DNA of 64,000 bases, taken from positions 1,338,501-1,402,500 of the forward strand of contig JAQJVL010000001.1 of assembly GCA_035578905.1 (NCBI GenBank). The letters run 5' to 3'. This DNA comes from Stictocephala bisonia. Its lineage: Eukaryota > Arthropoda > Insecta > Hemiptera > Membracidae. Position numbers and translations under genes: made by a program. Below the pieces are notes generated by a model that ran no database searches, had not been told where the DNA came from, and saw only the letters and a program-made list of their open reading frames with translations. How positions within the stretch are numbered: position 1 is the first letter of the stretch; each line of letters starts with the position of its first letter. Shown here piece after piece: positions 29,443 to 43,512 of this stretch.

Positions 29443-30282
29443 TTTAAGTTTAGGTAAAACGCATGTTGTTATAGGATCATATGAAATGCTTAGTAAAGCA
29501 GAAACCTGCTTGTTAGAAATTTCTGAGAATTGTTTACCTGTTTTCATAACACGCAGGCAGACTCAGCCTTAATGATGCTCGGAAATGTAGTTCAACTTCC
29601 CAAATTTAGTATTGAAATAAATGAAATAATGATTTATTCCCTCAATTATTATATAATTTTGAATAAAAAATAACAACTCTCGGAATCATTTAACCATAGT
29701 TTTCCAGTAGTTGTGGTTAATAAGTCCAGTCCATTTACATAATTAACAGATAAAAATGGCTGTGGCATCTGCTTAAATAGTAATAATGATATATTTACAT
29801 ATATACAGGAGTAATACTACAAAAGTAGACTAAAACATTTTTATATTTGAGACAAATACCTAAATATAATACACAAAAAATTTGTCATACGTACTTAGAA
29901 TTATATAGACAGAATTAAAAAAAACAACGTACAAACAAAAAACTTATCAACCATCATAACTTTCAACAAAAAAAAGGAAAAACATCAAATGAAAAATAAA
30001 TACCTATTTAACACAGTATTTACATCCACATATAGTCTATTGATTTCGGTTAAAAAATGAAAATCATATATGCTACGTTATATTATCATTTATATATCGA
30101 AAATACAAAAATACAAAAAGGAGCAAAATCAGCTCATGCAAGATATTCTTCCAAAAAAGAAGTTTCATGTAAAGTAAACAACCAATGTTTAACCTTTTTG
30201 GAAAAGGCTTTTAAATTTGGACTTTCTTTAATATTTGAATTGACTTGATTCAAATTTACTCAACTAAATTCAATACCATTGT

Positions 30283-30375
30283 ACGTGTGGGGTTGGGTGG
30301 GTGGGTCAATACCACTGTTTGTTTTGGGGTGGGCGAGGGGGTCAACACCACAGCAAGTGTATGGGCGGACGGGAT
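30283..30375 (+). repeat. Minisatellite of the GGGTGGGTGGGTCA family, short array
   Basis: Degenerate units of about 43 bp (GTGTGGGGTTGGGTGGGTGG... then ACCACTGT). Same family as 35738-36180, 52885-53030 and 54896-54960. Confidence 0.7.
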
Positions 30376-30775
30376 CACTATGCTATAACATTTTAAAAAT
30401 AGAGACACAATATACCATTACATAATGCCACGGGGTCTACGGTCTCTCTCTACTGAGACTCGCATATGGGTCTGGGTGGTTCTGTATGATCTACCAGGCC
30501 GAGTTTCTTGCCATCCTTGTCTGCACCCAATCGGGACTAGCTAGATAATCGTAATATAATCCGAATTGACTGGGCATATAGTAATAGAATGTAAATTAAT
30601 ATTGGTGTGTGTCAGGGTGAGTAATGTTGTCAAGAGATGGTTATTGTGAAGGCATTAAATGTAAAAGTGGTAGAATCTGGTAAATTTCAACTTGTTTGTT
30701 TAGATTATATTTAAAATTTAATGTAATATTTTTTTTTATTTTGGAATATAGTTTAAGTTACTTAAAATAAACATG

Positions 30776-30780
<5 letters not shown>

Positions 30781-30836
<56 letters not shown>
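30781..30836. repeat. (TA)n microsatellite
   Basis: About 28 TA units. Confidence 0.95.
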
Positions 30837-30839
<3 letters not shown>

Positions 30840-30884
30840 TTAATATAGTAATTTTATAATATCTTTTTATATTGTAAATATGAC

Positions 30885-30950
30885 ACAATTTAATTGTGCT
30901 ATTTTGTGCAAATACAAATAAAGATGTTTTGAATTGAATTGAATTGAATA
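30885..30950 (+). repeat. LINE-like 3' tail ending in (GAATT)n
   Basis: Sequence ACAAATAAAGATGTTTT followed by GAATTGAATTGAATTGAAT, typical of non-LTR 3' ends; no coding part was recognised upstream. Confidence 0.45.
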
Positions 30951-31815
30951 GATAAGTAGGAGGCAAACAGATCTGTATTATATCAGACAGTCGAGTAATT
31001 ATTTGATAGAGGATGACAAATACTAGCAATGAAAGTTGCTCCAACCTTTCTTATTACGAGTTTAATAAATAATATTTAAAATTATGTTATTATATTTCTC
31101 CATTAAACAATTTTGTGTTATATTATAAATCTTTTTATTTTCTTTATTCTCTTAAATTACAATTAGGAGGTAGCAAAATAAATTTTACTGGTCTTGATAA
31201 CTTTTTGCCAACCATTCTTAAAATGTTATAACTTATGTTTTTTTTGAATTGTGTACAATTGAATGGAATCGCAAATTGAAAATTCGTAAGTCTGAAACAA
31301 ATAAATCTAAAACAGGGCTTTGCAAATGTTCATCGTTTACGTCTAAGTTTTGTTATAGCTTCATATTTAGTAATAAGAATAGACAGTTATGTAATTAAAT
31401 TTTAAAATTCCATGGGATTCTCATATTTGGTGTTAGTTTGAAATTCCACTCTAGATATTTTTTTAATCGGTCAACCTAGAATAAAACACGAAAGTTTATA
31501 TGCGTGATGATGAACACATAATAATCGGGCAATGGTAAAACTGAAAGTTTTACGGTGATTTCTATCCATAATGCAGGCCTACCATATTCACTATAAGTTC
31601 TTGTCTTCTAGGGAATATGTTCAGATATATTTTGGAGATATTTTAGTATTTAAAATTTTTTATCCTATTATATTTTTGATATAACTAGATTATAGGTTTA
31701 CATTGATCATATTGTTTTATAAGTTAAATTTAACTGACTATGACAAATGTATATATTTTCAATATATAGTATAGAAGTCAATGCAATTTAATTTGTATGT
31801 AGAAAGGATGACGTT

Positions 31816-31992
31816 TAATTCTTGTTTCTGATGGTTTCAAGGGAGGGAAAGAGCGTGCAATAAATATGTAGATAGTGTAACATTGATTGGGACGCAACAG
31901 TTGGGTTGCCTGTTGCTTGCTGGCGAGCACCCAAACCGCGTCTCTCCACTGCCCTTCATCGCTAAGTCTGTAGCGTTGCTCTCATGCCCACT
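31816..31992 (+). repeat. 177-bp dispersed repeat, copy 1
   Basis: Matches 42076-42252 in the same orientation with about one mismatch (CTGATGGTTTCAAGGGAGGG start, GTTGCTCTCATGCCCACT end). GC-richer than its surroundings; probably part of a young mobile element. No conserved coding frame is evident. Confidence 0.85.
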
Positions 31993-32381
31993 CGTGCGTC
32001 GGTTCCCGTGTGTATGGCACTTCCTGCTACTTTTTCCTTATTCCCTCACACTATCCAAAATGAACTCAATACGTTATGTTTCTTGGATTTCCAAGTATAT
32101 TAGTACATTCTGAGATCGTCATAATTAAACACGTTGAGATTATCATATTAAAATAAAATAGGCAACATTCTACCCCACATAGCTGACTAGAATGTTTAGC
32201 CTCGCATTACTCATAGACTGGATGATAGAGCCAAATCACGTTTAGTTGGTTCTGCCTTAGTCCTTGAAAGCATTACTAATTTATGTCTATTGGTGGATTA
32301 GTGTCAGCACAATTATTGTATGGGTTAGGGGAAAAATATCATCACTGTATGTGTTTTTTTTATAGCATCGATAAGTACTAA

Positions 32382-32725
32382 GGTGGGAGTCTGTCGGTGG
32401 AATGGTTGTGGCTGATAAGGTCGGATCACTTGTAATGTGTTTTGTTATAGGCCTACCTTTGAGATGTACTACTATGTTGGGCGTCTGACGGTGGACTGAT
32501 TAAAGCTGATAAGGCCGGGTTTTGTTATAGCTTCGAGACGTACTATGTTGGGAGTGTGTTTGGGGATTGGTTGTGGCTGATAACGCTGGATCATTTGTAA
32601 TGGGGTTTGTTATAATGTAGCTTTTGGTTCTACCTACGTTTGGCGCCTGTGTGTGGACTGGCTGTAGCTGATAAGGCCGGATCACCTGTAGTGCATTTTA
32701 TTATAGCTTCAAAATGTACTATGTA
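32382..32725 (+). repeat. Four degenerate repeats of 70-97 bp
   Basis: Units start near 32382, 32479, 32550 and 32642, each with a GGCTGATAAGGCCGGATCA-like core and TTTTGTTATAG. Non-coding satellite-like block. Confidence 0.65.
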
Positions 32726-32734
32726 CCGCACCTT

Positions 32735-33230
32735 CATAGAAGTTTGACCTCATGAAGGGTTCATCAACACTAGGTGCAACCTTTGATTTTGTTTCAAATG
32801 TAGTTGATGCATTGGATAACCGAGGTCATGTAGTTGATGCATTGGATAACCGAGGTCATGTAGTTGGGTTCTTTTTAAACCTCAGTAAAGCTTTTGACGT
32901 TGTCAATCACGACATTTTTTTGATACAATTCAATTACGGTGTAAGAGGCAATGCTTTTGTTGGGGTTGTTCTTTGTTCTTGACTGGTCGCAGTTAGGTTT
33001 TTGAGGTACCATTTGTTGATGGGTCAGGCAGCCTCCGGCATCAGATTTCGCCTAAAGCTGCTATGAATCTATCTATCTGAAGCTGCTATCTAGGTGTGCC
33101 ATATGGTCCTGCACTTTTACTTGTCTTGAAATGTTTATAAATTATATCTCAGGTAGCATAACTAACAGTAATAGTTAGCTATTTGCGGACGATATTTTGC
33201 TTAGCTTTATGGTAATAATCGAGTTAATCT
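32735..33230 (+). pseudogene. LINE RT fragment with an internal 30-bp duplication
   Basis: FFLNLSKAFDVVNHDIFL marks the RT palm, and LFADDILL in another frame lies near 33178. A 30-bp unit (TAGTTGATGCATTGGATAAC...) is repeated at 32801-32830 and 32831-32860. Family A type. Confidence 0.6.
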
Positions 33231-35737
33231 TTAAGTTGATACGTACGTTCAAGGACATTCCTTACTCCAATGTCTAAATAATAACTCACTTACTGTCTAC
33301 ACACACAAAACAAAATTTATTGACTTTAGCATAAGACGGTCTAATGATATATAAATATGAAGATTCCTGCATCATTTTAGGTGACTCGATAGTTCATTCA
33401 TATTTATTAATTACAAACACCATGTGAAATATTGCTTATAATATACCAATATAATATATCAAACCTGAGAGATAGATCTGTAACACAAGTTGGAAACCTG
33501 ACAAAAAATATTTTAATATACCATCTCACAAAGTAAGTACACACTACATTAAAGAGTATAACAGTAAAGTAGAAGTAGTAGGTGTTAGTTACAGTGTAGG
33601 ATGCTTCTAATGACTAACATTCTATGGATAGGCCTTATATTATCATTTGTGGACAGTCAGTAATAATACTATGTCTAATTATATGTTTTCTATAAGTTGG
33701 AATTCAATAAAAGTACAGTGGGCCATCCTAAACCACAAGTACCACCACAATCAGTAAATTTAATTCTATTTTTGGACATAAGCAAACGTTAATTTATTCC
33801 GTGTGAATATATAATTGCTATTGCATTTCATTCAATAACATAGGCTATGCTTCATTAATTAAATTATTGAATAAGATCATATCAAAAACATAACAAATTG
33901 TAACATCATATAAAAATCTATAACAAAAACTAAAATAACATAATACATGTAAACAAAAACTACAAACAATTCGATACAAAAATAACAACAAACAAAACAT
34001 AACAACTTATATATACTATGAAGAACACCAACAATAATAATCAATTATATAACAAAACAAATAACAATAAATAATTATAATAATTCTAAAAATCAATAAA
34101 TATAACTAAAAATAATTAAATAAATAAAGACAATACAAAAATAAATTAACTTCTAAACCCATGATAAGCTGTTTGCTAGCCTACTTTAATTAGTAGGCTA
34201 TAAAGTCTATGCTAGGCTACATGTTTACTAGCACAATGCTATAAAATAACACACATTATGCTGAAACAATATATAATTTCTTCTTGAATTTATTAAAATT
34301 TTTCTCATTACATATTTCAACTGGTAGTTTACTATAAAGTTTTGGGATAGTGAAACTGGCCAGTCTTTACCCAAAAACGGTCTTAATATGTTCCACATTA
34401 AATCTTTCAGTTAATCTGATTGAAGTATGTTTTTTTAAATTTGGAATTTTGAAACGATCATCAAAGAAGTACCCACTTAATACTGTAATAATAAAAATCC
34501 ATTGGCGTAAGGGTGCTTGCCTATAAGTATACATAATATGCAAATACATGTATTTACATAATAAATCTTAAATTTCTTTTGCAATGAAAATATAATTGGT
34601 TCGTAAATAAGAACTACGTGAATTAAATGTCACCGAAAGAATTATTACAAAGACAAATAAATTTATAAATTCACTAAAGGATCAAAACTTGAAATTCCTT
34701 AATTATTTAACTCAAGATTGTGAGAACATTTTCTAAAAGAAGAAAGAATGTCACATCTTAAAATAATTAAATAATATTGAAGATAGCTATGAGAGGGAGA
34801 TAGTAACTGATAATAAGAACAGGAAAAAAGGTGGATATTTTTAAAAAGTTATATATTTAGATCAATCGATACAAACTATATTAAATGTGAAATAATTAAT
34901 GAAAGTGTTAGCTTTCAAAAATAATAATATTTTTTTTCAATTGTGTTCTATAAATGTTATGTTAATAATTACTAACCCCTAAAATTTTGTCACAGCTTTT
35001 ACAGTTTATCATAAAATAGAAAATAATTCTGCATGTTGTTATGTTTAAATATTATATCTTGAATGCCCACCATTAAATGGTGAGTTTACGATTCAGTCAG
35101 ATTTAAATTTCTAAAACAGGTATTTCAAATTGACATAATTATTTTTACTATATTATGGTTGGTTCACATGTGTTAAAATATACTATTTAACATCATAAAT
35201 TTATGTATTTAATTGTACTGGACGTACAAAAAAACTCAAATTTAAAGACTCGTAGTGGAGTGGGGCTTGTGCATACTTGCGTTTAGACCGAAACTATTTT
35301 TAACATTATCTTCCAATTATTTCTAGATTACACCTAACGTTTTTGTTAGGTATAAACCTTAAAAATAACTAGGAAAAGTAAGAAACATTACATTTTCCTG
35401 GTATTGGATAACAATAATTTACTCCCATCTTCGCGTCACAGAGAATTTTTTTAATAAGCCTATTACAGTTCCATTAGCCTCTACTATACATTGGCTGGAC
35501 ACCTAAAACCCTTAATTGGCTTGAAGTTGCAAAGCGCATTAAAAGCTGTAGTGATGTTAAATTAGATTTACAAAGTATCAAATCTTTTAATGGAATTTAA
35601 ATATAAAATAAGAAGTTTATTTATGACATTTTATAACTAAAGAAATAATGTAACATTTCTAGTTATGTGTAACAAATATTTACGTGTATGAAATGTGTTT
35701 TTCTATATGAAGATTGTTTGCCCAATCTTTCATTACT
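33231..35737. other. AT-rich non-coding stretch
   Basis: No gene recognised. 33840-34140 is particularly A-rich with AACAAA-like simple sequence. Confidence 0.55.
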
Positions 35738-36180
35738 ACTGTACGTGAGTAGGTGGTTCATCACCGAACGTGTATGAATGGGTAGGTGGGTATCACGTTC
35801 ATACCTGAAGGGTTAAGTGGTGAGTTTATCATCACTGAACGTGTAAGACTGGATGGGTCAGTCATCACTGAACGTAAATGGATTGGTGGGTCGTTATCAC
35901 CACATATGACTGTGTACAGGTAGAGTTCATCATCACCGAACGTGTAAGGTTCAGTGGAAGGGTCATCAGCGAACGTGTATGTGTTGGTGGGTGAGTCATT
36001 AGCACTGTACGTATATGGGTAGTTATCACCTCCATACGTGTGAGTAGGTTGGGGTAAATATGGGTAAGTAGGTTGTCCATCATCACCAAACGTGTATGAT
36101 GGGTTTGTTGGTGGCTATCACTTTTATACGTGTATGGTTGGGTGGGTAGTTCATTACGTTACGTATATTGGTGGATGGGT
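35738..36180 (+). repeat. Minisatellite array, CACCGAACGTGTATG / GGGTGGGT family
   Basis: About ten degenerate units of 35-45 bp alternating an ACGTGTATG-type word, G/T-rich GGTGGGT and a TCATCACCGAACG word. The longest locus of the dispersed minisatellite family in the window. Confidence 0.75.
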
Positions 36181-36273
36181 TAAAAAATCACTTAAACATA
36201 CTCTTAACATTATACTATGGACTAGTGAGAGACATTTGGTAGTCCCAAATTGTGTATCTCTAGAATTTAAACC

Positions 36274-36574
36274 TATACAGAGTGGAAAAGAATATGGAAA
36301 AACGCTTTCACAACTTTTCTATGACTTCACTGGTAAAAGTGTAATCTTGTACAAATATCATGGAACTTTAATTTGATACCAAACTCCAGCTGGGCTTTCA
36401 TAAAAGATTTTCGATCAACTCAACGTGGGCCGTTCCCCTGAAAAGATGAAATATCGCTAATGGCGTCAAAAAGTGAGTTCTTTGTAACAATGATGATGTA
36501 CAAGATTTCACTTTCACCAGTGAAGTCATAGAAAAGTTGTAAAGTGTTTCCATATTTGTTTCCACACTGTATAT
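36274..36574. mobile_element. MITE with TACAG(A/G)GTGGAAAA terminal repeats, copy 1
   Basis: About 300 bp with inverted ends (TATACAGAGTGGAAAAGAAT / ATTTGTTTCCACACTGTATA). It shares internal sequence (GATGATGTACAAGATTTCAC, CAACGTGGGC) with 42892-43354. TA flanks suggest a Tc1/mariner-type non-autonomous element. Confidence 0.75.
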
Positions 36575-36599
36575 TCTAGTAGTAGATACATTTTAATTA

Positions 36600-39190
36600 C
36601 GTTAACAGTTTTAACATAAAGTTTTTTTCAATCCTAAAAATTTTAGAGGATTGAAATATTGTTCTTTGTTACTGATCTTTGAACATCTCAATAATCGTTA
36701 ACAACTCGTATTATATGACATACAAATACAAAAAATAAAAATCAGTGTTCTTTTGTATGGTGTATTTTTGTATTTTGTATTGGAAAGCAAGTTAGAACAA
36801 CGACATAGTTTGAAATACTACAAGGTTTCAATGAACATTATAAATTTTTTAAAGCTAGGTAGAAGGCGTTTTACTCTGACTGTATTTGTAAAACCTTGAC
36901 ATTTTGAACTTATAAAAAACAATTGTCTCCCTCTATAGGCTAGTAAAGGCAGAACATTTATAAATAACCTAACCTTTTAAATTTTATATAAAACGAAATT
37001 TCTTGCACACAATTAAAATATAAGTTTAAAATATATATTTAAAGTAGCGTAGCAAGGGAACGAAATTTTTTATTTCATTAAAGTTTTCAATTATAAAATA
37101 TGTAGGCCTATTTGTAACATATCAAGAAGATTTATAAATATTTCTCGTCCAATGTTTTTGTTTATCTGTGTATAATGACATGGTAATATGCCTTAACATT
37201 TTAATGTGATTTACTCTAATCCATGTTAAAAAAAAAAAAAAATGTATCACAATAGAACTTATTTAGATTATTTTTATTTTATATTAAATTTTTTTTATGA
37301 ACCAAGGTATTGTTACTTCCCGAACCTCTCTGTATATCGTAAATGATCATGTATCCCTGGTTTGATTAAAGGGTTCGTTAACAGTCATTGTTTGAAATAC
37401 GGTTAGTAGTTGCAGAAATACAAAAGTAATGGAAACATCAAAGTTAAGGATTGCATAATTTATGGTGACCAAGCTAGGGTAAGCAAGTTTAACTTTCGAA
37501 AACCTCTGTGGCTTACTGTTCTGTGATGGACCGCAACAAAAAATCCATTTAGAAGTTACTTTTATCTTGTTAGGCAAGTAAAATAGACTTAATTTCTCAT
37601 TTAACGCCTTATGACTCTCTGAAAATGAAATTTGTAATATTTAACGAATTAGGCTACATTATTTTATTTTATTTCGTAGGCTTAAGCGGCCAGTATCATC
37701 ACTATAACTTTCAGTAACGACCGCGTCAAGGTGTTATATACCTTGTTTCATCAAACTTTTCGCTGTGATGTGGCATCCTCAGTGGTGCCAGTCTCAGATT
37801 AATTTAGACAGTGGTACATTCTTTTAGATTTAAGGACAATTTTTTTCTAGAAATGAGCATAAGACCTTTTAGTGTGACTACCACTGATTGTGGGATGATT
37901 CATAAGTTTTCATATCTGGAGACAGTTTTAAGTAACTAAAGATGAATCAATTCAATTTATTTTAAGGTATTATTTGTAACCATTTTTAACACCTTAAAAC
38001 ATTTTTGGTTTTGATTTTGTAAATTTTAAATTACTTGAACTTAGTACAGTGAAAATATTACCAACAAAAATACATACACGAAAATCGTATCTACTAGTAG
38101 TTCAAAATATGTTTACATTTGAACGTTTTGCTTATTGTGAATAACATGGTATAATTATCTCCAAACCCATTTTTATCTAAACTGTTAATTTGAAATACGA
38201 TGGAGTAAGTAAAAAGTCAACCCCTACCAATGCTTACCTTTCAACTGTTCAGTGGCTGTAGGGACATGAACCTAGTAAATTCCACAGTCCTGATTTGTGT
38301 TTAAAAGTGAAAGTGATTTTGCTCGTTTATTGTAGAAAGTGTAAACAAATTCACTTTAAATGTGTTGTGAAAATCTAAAATCATTCACTAATTTGTAATT
38401 AAGATGAAGGGATTATGTATAGAATTTTTGAGGAAATAAAATAATATTAAGACACATAGAATCGTAAGACTGCACTAGAGAGTTCAAAGGAAAATAAAAG
38501 AAATTAAAAAGATTCCTACGTTACAATTAAATGTGTCTTATTATTATTTTGTTTTTTCATAAAAATTGATTCGTTATCCCTTGACTTTGATTTAAAATTA
38601 GTGGATGATTTTCGAAATTCACAGCATAACATTTATTTTTTAAATGTTTATTTACAAATATTACAATAAAACCTATATATCATTTTTATTTGGATCATTT
38701 TGGATAATATAGTATAATGGTGTTTTATTACATTGAAATATTTATGTCAGTTTTCTAGAAAGTTTCAATTTACTTTGCAACTATTTTAATAACGCTTGTT
38801 AGCATTACTAAAACATTGATATTTATACGTACATAAATACACTATCAAAATTTTTACATTCATTGTTACTAGGAAAAAAAGTTAATTACTTTTTACAAGT
38901 GATGTGCTTTTGAAATTTACATTTACAAATTCAAACGTTTTTCAATTTACTATCCCGTAAAATATTTGGTAACGTATATTATTTTTTATGTTTCATTTAG
39001 TTATGAATAAAATGATATATACTATGTCAAGGTTTTGATTTGAACATTATAATATGTTACGTGCGTTTATGTTTAAGCCCACAAAAACCAACCAAAAAAA
39101 ATCCTAAGCCAAATTGAGTTTTTGCCTGGGCCTATCTAGGGTTTGAAATAAATCACACGGCCAATGCATAAGAAATGTATTTTAATCACA
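36600..39190. other. AT-rich non-coding stretch
   Basis: Nothing convincing was seen on either strand beyond short A/T runs. Confidence 0.55.
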
Positions 39191-39192
39191 AA

Positions 39193-39231
39193 ATACGTAT
39201 ATATATATAAACATATATATATATATGTATG

Positions 39232-39262
<31 letters not shown>

Positions 39263-39263
39263 G

Positions 39264-39312
<49 letters not shown>
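39193..39312. repeat. (TA)n / (TATG)n microsatellite
   Basis: Long alternating TA tract interrupted by TGTATG; its translated frames (IYIYIY) are meaningless. Confidence 0.95.
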
Positions 39313-39313
<1 letters not shown>

Positions 39314-41046
39314 ATACACCTCACACACTGAATGATTCACTGGCTTTGTAAATAATAACATTATCCCAAAATTACGTCCAATTTAGTAATATAATTTTTT
39401 AGAATTATAAATATTAGGAGTTCAAATTTATAACGCTTAAATATGTCTTGATTTAATATAATTACAAATAACGGCACATTTATGGTAATAACATTTTTCA
39501 GTTGTAATAGTTAAATAATATAAAAATCGTAGATGATGGCGGCTCGTTGGGTGTAATGACTGTGCTAATGGCTTGAGACTTCAGACAGACATTACCTGTT
39601 GTCCCCGGGGAACACGTGCTGGCGGAGTCAAACCTTCCTTGCTTAAGTGATTACGACTCTGCCGAAAGTCCGAATTTGATCATTACGAATAAATGTCAAT
39701 GTCAAATTCAAGAATGATTTAAGAGAGCATGCAATTTCTCATTTGCTTTTTAATGTAGTTTTTTAATTAGCATGATACATGTTGGTACAAATACAGTCCA
39801 AGAGAACGTCACACAACACAAATATACTACTATATAAGCACAATATATAAAAATGTGCTAAAATGCGATTAAAAAGTGTAAACTTTATTAAAGTATTAGC
39901 ATAAAATACGCAAAAACTTTACAATAACTGCATAATATTCACAATTATACTACAATATTAGTATAACATTAATTTTTTTAATTCTTTTATGAATCCCTCT
40001 GGTCTGAGGAAGGTGAACCTGGTTTGCGACAGTCGATCACAATAATATTTTTCCATATTTTTAACTGTATTTTATTATATTTGTGCATTTGTTTCTTATA
40101 TTGTAATGTACTTTTGTATTTTGTACTTGTAATGTAGTATACTTGTGTATTTTGTGCTTATTTTGTAATATATATTTGTGCTGTTTGTCGTTCTCTTTTA
40201 CTTATTATACTATGAAGTGGTAATATAAATGCAGAAGATTAAATATTATCATTTTTAATTTTTAAATCAATCAAATCATTTGTATTTATCACTATATTAA
40301 TATATAAAAATGCAGATTGAAAAGTATCCCTTTTAGTATGGAAAGCATATCTGCTACTAACAAGCAACCTTAATATACTATTTTTAAATTAACCGATTGC
40401 TTTCTTAGCCCTCATAAAAATTTTCAAACGAATAAAATGATGTTGAATCAAGTATTTTTAAAAATTTTAATCTGTTTTCTCTCTAAGGTATCTCATCGCA
40501 GCACATATGAAATATAAAAGCTCATGCCGATTGGGAATTTTTCTCAAAAGACCGTACAATGTCTTGTTTTATATGCATTAAGACAGACCGTTACACTATT
40601 GTGCAGTATGTATGTAATTGTTATAAGTATGCTTTTGTTTAAGTAGGTATTGACTGAATACGGTTAGTAAATTAGTTCAGAAATCAATTGGTTTAAGATT
40701 TATTTTTATTTTTAATTTAATATCACTCCGTCAGGTTTTTTACACCTTTTTAGGATCCTGCCTGCTAAGGTTAAATTTAGAAGTTGCACCAAACAAATTT
40801 CTCAGCTAACAAGAGAATGCATTAATTCTAAGTACATTTTTATTCAATACAACAAATAACTTATATTAAGAAGTCAAAAATTGTAAATATCTGAATGAAA
40901 AATATGGTAAGATTCAATTAATACTCAAACTAACACTAAAATGGCTTACTAAATTAAAAGGGAAAATTTTATTAGTAAAAATAGCAAGGATACAAGTATG
41001 ACTATAATCCTACTTAGTGTAATCTTTACTGAAATATTAACACGTA
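39313..41046. other. AT-rich non-coding stretch with a GC-richer patch at 39540-39670
   Basis: The patch 39540-39670 is unlike its surroundings and may be a transposon fragment; no family was recognised. The rest is featureless. Confidence 0.45.
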
Positions 41047-41200
41047 AGTTGGGAGAGCCATTGGCCAAGCGGTCTTAAGGCCTGAAAATGAGATGACCTG
41101 TTCGAGGACTTGATGTAGGCCTGTACATCAAGTCCTCAAATTTTGTACTGTCCTCATCAAGGAAATGGAGGACCTACTATTTTCTTTTTAACTCCCTTAA
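41047..41200 (+). repeat. tRNA-Leu/Ser-like SINE head with a 14-bp hairpin
   Basis: GGGAGAGCCATTGGCCAAGC then GGTCTTAAGGC resembles the 5' half of class II tRNAs. It is followed by GAGGACTTGATGTA and its exact inverted copy. A SINE fragment is likely. Confidence 0.45.
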
Positions 41201-42075
41201 CCTAACCTACATACAAATCTGAAGTTAAAGGAACATACTTTTCATCCCATCGATTTCTTGGAGCTCCACTGATTCTCAATTTCACAATTTCAACTTTAAC
41301 ATAAGATTTCCTACCAAAATTTATTTCATAATGGCGATAAAAATCCCAAAGTTTTAAAAAAATGTCGAGTGGGATTAAACAAATGTCTTTTCCACTGTCA
41401 ACTGTGGTGTTTTCCGAGTATCCCTTGACAGTCTGGTTATATTTCTAGAAGAAGGGCGAAGAGTAAACTTTATTTATGATAATGTTACTCAATAATAGTA
41501 ACAAAAAACTTTTTTTAGTATAATTAAACTATTTTATGACATTTACAATCGCAGGTATTTTTAATTAAACCTATTTTTTCATTCCTCTGCAATTATAATA
41601 AATTTACTGTACGTAATAGAAATGGTCATTCGTTAAAATACTGGCATTGAGATGAATAAATTTTTACTTATGTTTAGAGCAACCCTAACCAATGATAGTT
41701 ATACTAATAATTATATACAATTACTTCCTAAATGTTCTTAGAAATATAACGTTAATTTGTTCAGTGTATGTATGCTTTGCGTAACGAACAGTACAACTAA
41801 GATACAATACGACTCTAACTTTTGCTTGTTTAAAAGTAATATTTACTGTATTTCCCATTGCGATGCATAATCACTCTGCTTGTTCTTATGAAGTATTCGT
41901 ATATTTTCTTGTCCATACCTTCATATAAAATGTAAGAGATACTTTTGAAATCAAGTTTATATTACTTTATTCCCTATTGAGTTTTATATTTTATTCCCTA
42001 AAATTCAATTTGTTAGAAGTTATTTACTTAAAACTTTGAAAAAATCTTTTATCTGACAAATTATTGCATAAAGTG

Positions 42076-42252
42076 TAATTCTTGTTCCTGATGGTTTCAA
42101 GGGAGGGAAAGAGCGTGCAATAAATATGTAGATAGTGTAACATTGATTGGGACGCAACAGTTGGGTTGCCTGTTGCTTGCTGGCGAGCACCCAAACCGCG
42201 TCTCTCCACTGCCCTTCATCGCTAAGTCTGTAGCGTTGCTCTCATGCCCACT
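42076..42252 (+). repeat. 177-bp dispersed repeat, copy 2
   Basis: See 31816-31992; nearly identical. The copies diverge exactly after CATGCCCACT. Confidence 0.85.
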
Positions 42253-42447
42253 TATTTTTGTAGACAACTCTACAAACAGGTGGAATTATAATAAACATTC
42301 ACCGTGAGATTATAGATTATTTTTGCGATCAACAAGTAATATAGATTTCAAGTTGAACTCAGCCTGTTCATTTTTTGTATCCTTTTATTCCAAAAATATA
42401 TTAGAAAGGACTCGACCTACAGACCAACGCAGATTGTAAGTCTTCTT

Positions 42448-42650
42448 ATTGAACGAGCCAGTAGCCGAGTGAACTAGGGCGTCAGGACTATGAGCCTGGT
42501 GATATAAAGTAGGATGGAATCCTGGCCTGGACTGGAAGTATTTATCAGTAATATTAACCTTTGACTGTACTGGTTCCTTCTTACTATATCTGAATCAGGT
42601 CTCTGCACAGATCAATAATTTATAGGGAATGGGGTCAAAAAGGAGTTAGG
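42448..42650 (+). repeat. tRNA-like SINE (GAGCCAGT family), copy 1
   Basis: Shares GAGCCAGT.G.CGAG, GTCAGGACT.TGA.CCTG, GAATCCT.GCC, CTGTACTGG and GCACAGAT words in order with 59456-59660. The head looks tRNA-derived (degenerate A and B boxes). Confidence 0.55.
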
Positions 42651-42891
42651 ACTATTCTATTTTAAGAAACTAAATAATACGTATACTTTGTTATAAGTAA
42701 TTATACAGTAAAAGAAATAATTACATTATACTTTATGCTGTATGTTTTTGCATTTTGTACTTATATTGTAATATATTTGTGTTTTATAACGTTCATTTGT
42801 ACTTTATATGTACCAAACCCTATTACGCTAAAGAAATATTCTTTGACTCTAATTATCTTGGTATATGTTAAGTGCCATATTAGTTTTCAAA

Positions 42892-43354
42892 TATACAGGG
42901 TGGAAAAAATACGGAACCACTTTCACAATAACGTCATTTTTTCCATAAATAATTTTATATTTAAATTTTTTTAATAGATGTGGTCCATTAAGTATAAGTT
43001 TTGATCAGAATAATTTACTTAAACCGTTAAATAACGGAAAAATAATATTGTTCACAATGGTTACTTTGAAACTTAAATGACCACTACTGTAGTAAGCATA
43101 AACCTTTCCAAGTCCGGTTTGCGGCAAATAATTTATCTTGAATGGACCTTTTATTTGATACTAAACTTTACCTAGGCTTGCATTGAAGATGTTCCCTCAA
43201 CTCCACGTGGGCTATACACAGGAAAAGATGAAATGTCGATAATACCGTTAAAAAGTATGTTCTCTGTAACCATGACGATGTACAAGATTTCACATTTACA
43301 AGTGAAGATATAAAAAAGTTAAGAAAGTGTTTCCATATTTTTTCACCCTGTATA
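42892..43354. mobile_element. MITE with TACAGGGTGGAAAA terminal repeats, copy 2
   Basis: About 460 bp; ends TATACAGGGTGGAAAAAATA and TATTTTTTCACCCTGTATA are inverted. Longer than copy 1 because of extra internal sequence at about 42960-43130. Confidence 0.75.
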
Positions 43355-43512
43355 CTTATTTACTGTTTAGTGTAAAATACGCAGCAAGAGTTACTGTCCA
43401 CGTCCACGTCTTGACCCCAGAAATTTGGTCTAATCGACAGTTGAAGGCACTACTGCACTTTATACACCACGCATACAACACACTCAGTCTGATTCTTTCA
43501 ATGACTATTGTA

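Noticed and set aside
30736..31044. Minus-strand frame of 102 residues across (TA)n
   Set aside because: Its IYIYIY run comes from the microsatellite; no coding features.
31883..32113. 76-residue plus-strand frame in the 177-bp repeat
   Set aside because: The frame is not kept in the second copy beyond the shared block, and the antisense frame is equally open.
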